This document shows positions 31,443-36,287 of a stretch of 36,287 bases of DNA, one piece after another. The stretch is from CAZVYS01 sp964630755 (GTDB lineage: Bacteria; Patescibacteriota; Microgenomatia; UBA1400; CG1-02-47-37). Numbering within the stretch: the first letter of the stretch is position 1; every line of letters begins with the position of its first letter. The notes below the pieces were generated by a model. The model was not told the DNA's origin, searched no databases, and saw only the letters and a program-made list of their open reading frames with translations. The DNA is taken from NCBI GenBank assembly GCA_964630755.1, contig CAZVYS010000007.1, positions 1 through 36,287 on the forward strand, given 5' to 3'. Both the position numbers and the translations under genes were made by a program.

Positions 31443-31927
31443 TTCAGGTTTTTGATTAGTTTGATTTTTTGATTGGGGTTTGATTTAAATGGTTGTTTGT
31501 TTTTTTGAGAATTATTAAGGATTTTAGGTAAGTTAGTTGAAAGGGTTTTTTGATTTAAATATACATGGGCTAGTTGGTTGTTTTTTAAATAGAGACAGGT
31601 TGCTAGTTGTAAGTTATCAACATGTTCATGGTGTTTTTTAAGACGTGGAAAGAAGATGGGTTTGTTTTGAGCATGTTTTAAGATTAGGTAAACACTGGCT
31701 TCACCAGCTGCAGAAATAATTAATTTTGCTTGTTGATAGTATTTAATTGTTTGATCAAAACTAATGAAAGGAATTAATGAAATGTGTGGGGAAGTTGGTT
31801 TTTTGGGTATGTAGTTACCAGATTGGATAATAACTGGGTGGTTAGCTTTATTGTTAAAAAATAACAATAAAGCATTCATTAATCGGTTGAAGGGTTGGGA
31901 AAGGGTGCCAGTGGAAGCAAAGATCAT
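31421..31927 (-). CDS. Alg13/PssE-like glycosyltransferase catalytic subunit (GT28 C-terminal)
   Basis: The 168-aa protein starts MIFASTGT, the N-terminal motif of Alg13/PssE, and has PFNRLMNAL, LIISAAGEASVYLIL (HAG-like donor loop), KPIFFPRLKKHHEHVDNLQLA (EHVD-Q signature) in the donor-binding half. It is the catalytic half of a two-subunit transferase that adds a sugar (GlcNAc or similar) to a lipid-linked glycan. The ATG at 31927 overlaps the Alg14-like stop by 4 bases (ATGA), as in many pssD-pssE pairs; an ATG at 31945 is possible but overlaps the upstream gene by 22 bp. Confidence 0.88.
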   Translation of the reverse strand: MIFASTGTLSQPFNRLMNALLLFFNNKANHPVIIQSGNYIPKKPTSPHISLIPFISFDQTIKYYQQAKLIISAAGEASVYLILKHAQNKPIFFPRLKKHHEHVDNLQLATCLYLKNNQLAHVYLNQKTLSTNLPKILNNSQKNKQPFKSNPNQKIKLIKNLNHFLDTK

Positions 31928-32394
31928 GAAAGAACATTCCCCCAATATACAGCTTTAGGATAGGTTTTTTTTAGTTTTGGGTTTTGGATCAAAAACAGAT
32001 CAGTGATTGGATAAACAAGCTTGCCAGTCATGGTGGTTTGGGGTGAAAAAATAAAAGTTTCCATAAATATAAGTTTAATTCCCATAAGTTTACCGATAAT
32101 AAAAAAGGGCGGAGCGATTCCTGCTCCAAGAGAAAAGATGAGATCAGGTTTTTCTTTGGTTAAAATTTTGATGGCTAAAAACAGGTTTTTAATAAAATTA
32201 GGAAGATTTCTGGAGACTGGAAAATGAGCATAATATATTTTTTCGTTGTGAATCAGTTTGATTTTTTTGGTTAGAGGTGATGTAACCCAGAAACGTTGAT
32301 GTTTTTGCCACCAAGGCTTGAGTTTAAACATTTTATATAAATGACCGCCTGGGGAGGAAATCAAACATATTTTTTTATTAGTAGGCGGATTCAT
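31924..32394 (-). CDS. Alg14/PssD-like glycosyltransferase membrane subunit
   Basis: The 156-aa protein has the N-terminal ICLISSPGGHLYKMF motif of Alg14/PssD, a hydrophobic segment around PDLIFSLGAGIAPPFFIIGKLMG, and the C-terminal YWGNVLS. It binds lipid-linked acceptor at the membrane and recruits the Alg13-like subunit encoded directly downstream. The start ATG at 32394 is head to head with the next gene, 13 bp from its ATG at 32408. Confidence 0.88.
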   Translation of the reverse strand: MNPPTNKKICLISSPGGHLYKMFKLKPWWQKHQRFWVTSPLTKKIKLIHNEKIYYAHFPVSRNLPNFIKNLFLAIKILTKEKPDLIFSLGAGIAPPFFIIGKLMGIKLIFMETFIFSPQTTMTGKLVYPITDLFLIQNPKLKKTYPKAVYWGNVLS

Positions 32395-32396
32395 GT

Positions 32397-32402
32397 TATA
32401 CT
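32397..32402 (+). promoter_or_regulatory. -10 element of the 32408 gene, predicted leaderless
   Basis: TATACT ends 5 bases before the ATG at 32408. The reverse strand of the adjoining bases (32408-32403) reads TAAAAT and could serve the Alg14-like gene, giving another compact divergent promoter. No Shine-Dalgarno sequence is present. Confidence 0.45.
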
Positions 32403-32407
32403 ATTTT

Positions 32408-33064
32408 ATGAGAGTAGTAAGAGTAGTTTTAGTAATTATTGGTTTGTTGACTACGTTTATCATAGCTGAATTAATTTATATTATCTATAATCGCCCTGGG
32501 TTGATTCTTGAATATTTTTTAGCAAAAACTGCCAAGAGGGTGGTGTTGGAGGATCGAGTTGATCGAGCTTATGATGGGATTCTTAATTTAGCTTTTTATC
32601 AAGCGAGTAAAGTGTCAAAAGAGTATCAAGAGATTGAATGGATTGATAGCTTACAAAAGAAAAAGTTACCGGATAATCAATTGCTAAGGAATGATTTAGC
32701 TGATTATTTTCAAGATCTTGATTATCAAAAGTTAGCTTCAGAAGATGGTTATTATTTAACAGGGACTTTATATAGAATGGGTTTATTAGCTTATCAGAAA
32801 AATGAACTTGAGTTAACAGAGTATTTATGGTTATTGGCAGTTAATGTTTTACCAGAGTGGTCATATTTTCATCAGGAGATAGCTAATTTATTCTTAAGTC
32901 AGAATGAAGTGGAAAAATCTTTTGACAGAATTAGTTTTTGTTTAAATTTTCAATATGCACAATCTCGTTGTGATTTTTACCTAAAAAGATATTTGAATAA
33001 TCTAGAGCCATTAACTATAGGATTTTATCAGGATGAGATTACTGAAGATTTTATAAATTATTAA
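32408..33064 (+). CDS. Membrane-anchored protein with helical repeats (TPR-like)
   Basis: The 218-aa protein has an N-terminal membrane helix (about residues 3-27) and a cytoplasmic or external helical part with patterns such as LYRMGLLAYQKNELELTEYLWLLA, in which the spacing of Leu, Gly/Ala and Tyr recalls TPR. I do not recognise a family. The start at 32408 is preferred to 32393, which overlaps the divergent gene. It is 21 bp before the phosphodiesterase gene and may share its transcript, so a scaffold for that enzyme or the glycan is a guess. Confidence 0.7.
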   Translation: MRVVRVVLVIIGLLTTFIIAELIYIIYNRPGLILEYFLAKTAKRVVLEDRVDRAYDGILNLAFYQASKVSKEYQEIEWIDSLQKKKLPDNQLLRNDLADYFQDLDYQKLASEDGYYLTGTLYRMGLLAYQKNELELTEYLWLLAVNVLPEWSYFHQEIANLFLSQNEVEKSFDRISFCLNFQYAQSRCDFYLKRYLNNLEPLTIGFYQDEITEDFINY

Positions 33065-33085
33065 AATTATGTTTGGAAATTATTT

Positions 33086-35104
33086 GTGTTAAAAAAAATC
33101 AGATTTGTATTGTTAGCTTTATTAATAATTATTGGCGGTTTAACATTATTTTTTAACAAAAACAACCAATTTGGAGATAAAAAGGCGGTAAGACTTTATT
33201 GGTTTATTCCTGATGGAGTGAGGGCAGAACCAGATTTGTTTACAATGTTTAAATGGGCAGAAGAAGGTAAGTTACCCAATATCAAAAAAATGATGAAAAA
33301 TGGTAGTTATGGTTATGTTAGACCAACTTTTCCTTCGCATACGCCAACCAATTTTGCTTCTCTTTTAACTGGCACTTATCCAGAGATTCATGGAGTAGAT
33401 GATGGACCAATGAGAGTGATTGGTAAACCACTTGATAAAGTAGCTGTTGGTGGTTTTAGATCAGTGGCTAAGAAAGTTGAACCTATTTGGGTAACACTTG
33501 AAAAAGCAGGCTATAAAGTGGGATTAGTTTCTATGCCTGGTTCAACGCCTCCAGAAATTGACAATGGAGTGGTGTTACGTGGAAGATGGGGAGGATGGGG
33601 AGCTGATTTTCACGCCTTAAATTTTGAAAGTCAAGGAGATATGGAGCGGAGAGTTAAACAAGGAAGGGGTTCAAGACTATTCTTTTTTGGTCCTCAGCTG
33701 ACTAACTATATTGAAACTAGTAATGCTGAGGGGTGGGAAAATGTTCCCCAGAGTTTTTCAATAGCCAAAGAAGTAGATATGGTAGGCTGGGGAGCACATG
33801 TTTTTGGTTATATTTATGATTCAACTGATGACGGACAAGTTAATTATGATAGAGTGGCATTTTCTTTAGATAAAAAGCAATTATTGGCTGATATTTCGCA
33901 GGGAGAGTGGTCGGATTGGGCTTCGATCGTTTTAAGCTGGAAATCAAAAGATACTGAGGTGAAGATTGATACTTATTTTAAAGCCAGAGTGATTAAGTTA
34001 GATGATGATGGATTTTTTAGAGTGAGATTGTTTTATGATAATTTGAATGAATACGTGACTCAGCCAATTGAAGTTTCAAAAGTGATCCATGAAGCAGTTG
34101 GGCCAATGACAGACTTTGTGGATAATTTTCCTCCGCAATTAATTTACTATGATGAAGACAAAGATACGTTTTTAAGTGAAGCTTGGATGACTTTTAATTG
34201 GCACAAAAAAATAGTTAAGGGTTTAGTGGATAGTTATTCACCTGATATAGTTTTGCATGATATTTATTCTCCTAATCAAATGTTAACTAGTCGTTGGTGG
34301 ATGGGCTATGTTGATCCGAATAGCGCCCGCTATGATCAGGTGAGTGAGCCTGAAAGAGAGCAATTGTGGCAAGAGGTGTTAGAGATGTATAAAAAACTAG
34401 ATGAGATTGTTGGTGAAATTTTGGCAGTATCTAGTGAAGATTCTTATATTGTGTTTAGCTCTGATCATGGAGCAGTTCCGCTGGATAAATGGGTTCATTT
34501 GAATAATTTGTTTGCTGATAAGGGTTGGTTAAAGCTTACAATTAATCCTGAAACTGGAGAACCAGTGATAGATTGGGAAAAATCTAAGGTAATTTATTTA
34601 AAAATGGCTCATGTTTATATAAATCCTGAGGGGTTAGATGGAGATTATTATAGAAGTACTGGACTTGAATATAAGAATTTAAGACAAGAAGTAAAACAAG
34701 TACTATTAGATTTAGAAGATACTGCGACTGGAGTGAAACCAGTAATCGAGGCAACCGAGTGGGAAAAAGCCAAAGAGTTTATGAAATTAGATCCAGAAAG
34801 AATAGGGGATTTAGTGATTACTAACGAAGCTGGTTATGGTTGGAATGAAGAGATGAGTCAAGATTTAAATGTTTTTAGTGAGCCTTTAAAAACTGGATAT
34901 AAGCAAGCTATAAAAGCAGAGGATCATTCTGGTATGTGGGCGCCGTTTATTATGATGGGACCAGGAATTAAGAAAAACTTTTTTTTGGGAGATAAACCAA
35001 TTGAAATGGTGGATCAATACCCCACAATTATGAAAGCAATAGGAGAGGAAGCGCCTGAGTTTGTTCAGGGAAAGAGTTTGCCTATTTTTATAGACGGTCT
35101 TTGA
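33086..35104 (+). CDS. Alkaline-phosphatase-superfamily phosphodiesterase (NPP-like)
   Basis: The 672-aa protein has an N-terminal membrane anchor (about 6-23), metal ligand Asp43 (WFIPDG), the nucleophile segment PTFPSHTPTNFASLLTG (Thr86 aligns with the NPP nucleophile), IHGV, and distal metal motifs SSDHGAVP and AEDHSGMWAP. It is larger than typical NPPs because of a beta-rich insertion after the nucleophile. It probably hydrolyses or transfers phosphodiesters outside the membrane. The start is GTG at 33086, with GGAAA about 8-10 bases upstream; an ATG at 33069 is in a frame that stops at once. Its end overlaps the convergent gene by 40 bp. Confidence 0.88.
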   Translation: MLKKIRFVLLALLIIIGGLTLFFNKNNQFGDKKAVRLYWFIPDGVRAEPDLFTMFKWAEEGKLPNIKKMMKNGSYGYVRPTFPSHTPTNFASLLTGTYPEIHGVDDGPMRVIGKPLDKVAVGGFRSVAKKVEPIWVTLEKAGYKVGLVSMPGSTPPEIDNGVVLRGRWGGWGADFHALNFESQGDMERRVKQGRGSRLFFFGPQLTNYIETSNAEGWENVPQSFSIAKEVDMVGWGAHVFGYIYDSTDDGQVNYDRVAFSLDKKQLLADISQGEWSDWASIVLSWKSKDTEVKIDTYFKARVIKLDDDGFFRVRLFYDNLNEYVTQPIEVSKVIHEAVGPMTDFVDNFPPQLIYYDEDKDTFLSEAWMTFNWHKKIVKGLVDSYSPDIVLHDIYSPNQMLTSRWWMGYVDPNSARYDQVSEPEREQLWQEVLEMYKKLDEIVGEILAVSSEDSYIVFSSDHGAVPLDKWVHLNNLFADKGWLKLTINPETGEPVIDWEKSKVIYLKMAHVYINPEGLDGDYYRSTGLEYKNLRQEVKQVLLDLEDTATGVKPVIEATEWEKAKEFMKLDPERIGDLVITNEAGYGWNEEMSQDLNVFSEPLKTGYKQAIKAEDHSGMWAPFIMMGPGIKKNFFLGDKPIEMVDQYPTIMKAIGEEAPEFVQGKSLPIFIDGL

Positions 35105-35706
35105 CAATTGATTTGAGAGAATTGGTCTAAAATATTTTGATTAACTGGATTCTGGAGGTTTTTTTGAGGCTGGATAAATTCCAGCTGATACCATTGTTTG
35201 GTATTAGGACAATAAAAAAAGACCGTCTGGGCAGTAAAAGCGATTTGGCTATCTAGGCAAGCACCGTATTGAAATCGATTGGTCATAAAAGATGAAAAAT
35301 AGGTAAGTTTTAAACCTTCTTTAAAAGTCTGGGTTTTGGTTTCAGGTAGATATTTACTCTGACAAGCAATTTCATCAGAGAGTTGACCAGGATATGGTGA
35401 GCGGGAGTTATTAAATAAGCTTTGGATTTGAGTTAAGCTGATCTGAGTGTATTCTTGAGCTTTTTGAGAAGTAAGATTAGAGGCGATTTTGATCTTAAGT
35501 TGATAGTTAGGATGAGTTAAGGTTCCTTGCCAAAAGTGAGAGTCGTTGTTTTTGGTTTCAATTTTTTGCCAAAGGTTTTTCTCTGGAAAAACAAGGCACT
35601 GATAGTTTTTGCAGGTAAAATAATCTAAGATTGATTTAGAGATGAAGGTAATTAATAAAAAAATAATGAAACTTTTAACTAATAAAAAAAAATTGTTTTT
35701 TTTCAT
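35065..35706 (-). CDS. Hypothetical membrane-anchored protein, 213 aa
   Basis: I do not recognise this protein. It has one N-terminal membrane helix (about 8-28) followed by an exported, Cys-containing soluble domain (Cys at positions near 32, 37 and four or five more), which could form disulfides. It lies between two alkaline-phosphatase-superfamily genes, convergent with one (40-bp overlap) and head to head with the other, whose first ATG lies inside its own 5' end. The extreme overlap at both ends makes the call less secure, but the amino acid composition and the signal-like N-terminus look real. Confidence 0.65.
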   Translation of the reverse strand: MKKNNFFLLVKSFIIFLLITFISKSILDYFTCKNYQCLVFPEKNLWQKIETKNNDSHFWQGTLTHPNYQLKIKIASNLTSQKAQEYTQISLTQIQSLFNNSRSPYPGQLSDEIACQSKYLPETKTQTFKEGLKLTYFSSFMTNRFQYGACLDSQIAFTAQTVFFYCPNTKQWYQLEFIQPQKNLQNPVNQNILDQFSQINCQRPSIKIGKLFP

Positions 35707-36287
35707 TGGAGCGATTGTCAGTGTTGGGTTGGGTTTATTTTTACTAAGTAAGTTAGTATTTCATAAAAAACCAAAAACTTGCAAGGGTTGTAATGTAATC
35801 TTGATTTCCCTTGATACTTTAGGGGCTAATCATATGCCTTGTTATGGCTATGAACGGGAAACTAGTAAAAATCTATGTCAGTTCGCCGAAGAAAATGTTT
35901 TTTTTAGCCAATCAAGTGCCAATGGCGTCTGGACTTTACCTAGCCATGTTTCAATTTTTACTGGTTTGTATTCAGAACATCATAAAGTGAATTTTTCTTA
36001 TAAGGATTCTTTAGATCCAAGTCTGCCTTTTTTGCCTAGTATTTTAAAAGAAAAAAATTACCAGGTAATTTTCCATATTCCTAAAGAAGATGTTTCTTTA
36101 CCAAGAGATCGGGTATATTCTCGAGGAATCGATGAGTTTTTACCATATGATAATAATGCAGAGAGATGGAGTGAGTTTTTAAAAGCGTTTGAAGAAATTA
36201 ATAGCAAGGGAAAAAAAGTGTTTGCTTTTTTTCATTCTTATGCAGTTCATGATCCATATACACTAAGCATTAATGAAGAATTAATCT
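35642..36287 (+). CDS. Sulfatase-fold (alkaline phosphatase superfamily) protein, 3' partial
   Basis: The frame is open to the window end. Starts at 35642 or 35666 are in frame. After a membrane anchor (about residues 18-40 from the first ATG) comes NVILISLDTLGANHMPCYGY, with the metal Asp in SLDT, and WTLPSHVSIFTG, which aligns with the sulfatase C/S-x-P-S-R nucleophile. Here Thr replaces the Cys or Ser needed for formylglycine, as in phosphoglycerol or phosphoethanolamine transferases, so it is probably not a sulfatase. Its 5' end overlaps the divergent membrane protein by 41-65 bp, which is unusual. A later start (TTG at 35693) cannot be excluded. Confidence 0.8.
   Translation, partial: MKVINKKIMKLLTNKKKLFFFIGAIVSVGLGLFLLSKLVFHKKPKTCKGCNVILISLDTLGANHMPCYGYERETSKNLCQFAEENVFFSQSSANGVWTLPSHVSIFTGLYSEHHKVNFSYKDSLDPSLPFLPSILKEKNYQVIFHIPKEDVSLPRDRVYSRGIDEFLPYDNNAERWSEFLKAFEEINSKGKKVFAFFHSYAVHDPYTLSINEELI

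Noticed and set aside
35092..35228. AGACGGTCTTT / AAAGACCGTCT inverted repeat 110 bp apart
   Set aside because: Only 11 bp, with one half at the phosphodiesterase stop and both inside the minus-strand gene; the loop is too long for a terminator and there is no third copy seen.
35642..36287. Assignment as a formylglycine-dependent sulfatase
   Set aside because: The nucleophile position is Thr in TLPSH rather than Cys or Ser, so sulfatase activity is not supported.

Overview
The window looks like a scaffold from a streamlined, low-GC bacterium of the Patescibacteria / Candidate Phyla Radiation type, probably a Microgenomates-like lineage. This is inferred from several traits: short single-core EF-Ts, very compact gene packing, a REP-associated tyrosine transposase, many glycosyltransferases and radical SAM enzymes, and UGA used as an ordinary stop. 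A 10-N assembly gap at 24882-24891 marks it as a scaffold. No tRNA, rRNA, CRISPR array, integrase or phage gene was seen, and no stretch over 300 bases lacks a gene.

Layout. (1) 1-3242, plus strand: a nucleotide-salvage operon with a 5'-truncated phosphoribosyltransferase, deoxynucleoside kinase, GMP synthase (guaA) and HD hydrolase. (2) 3240-4035: a RAYT transposase flanked by and containing the same palindrome, followed by a relic of the HD gene's 3' end. (3) 4044-6092, minus strand: an unknown 413-aa protein and purine nucleoside phosphorylase. (4) 6118-8022: a large unknown protein. (5) 8137-10247: glyA-folD one-carbon pair. (6) 10313-13232: rpsB-tsf-frr-rseP, with a strong promoter and a possible pseudoknot leader before rpsB. 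(7) 16739-13235, minus strand: an IMPDH/GMP-reductase-like enzyme, nucleoside hydrolase and an ABC-2 polysaccharide exporter (permease plus ATPase). (8) 16791-33064: an envelope/glycan cluster with four radical SAM proteins (one B12-binding type, two with SPASM regions), GT4 and GT2 glycosyltransferases, an Alg13/Alg14-like pair, PIG-L deacetylase, PLP aminotransferase, ATP-grasp ligase, SAM methyltransferase and an O-antigen-ligase-like membrane protein. (9) 33086-end: two alkaline-phosphatase-superfamily enzymes around a small membrane protein.

How it works together. The first third covers purine salvage (nucleosides to bases to nucleotides, IMP to XMP to GMP), C1 supply and translation. 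The rest looks like a locus that builds, decorates and exports a surface glycan or glycoconjugate. The radical SAM, ATP-grasp, aminotransferase and methyltransferase genes suggest unusual amino-acid or amino-sugar chemistry. No precursor peptide is visible.

The most notable signals are: a symmetric divergent promoter in a 17-bp gap, with both ATGs 6 nt from overlapping -10 elements; a possible S2-leader pseudoknot covering the rpsB ribosome binding site; a self-hosted REP palindrome inside its own transposase gene; a gap-induced frame error in the methyltransferase that can be resolved from the sequence; and repeated 3' antisense overlaps at convergent gene pairs.
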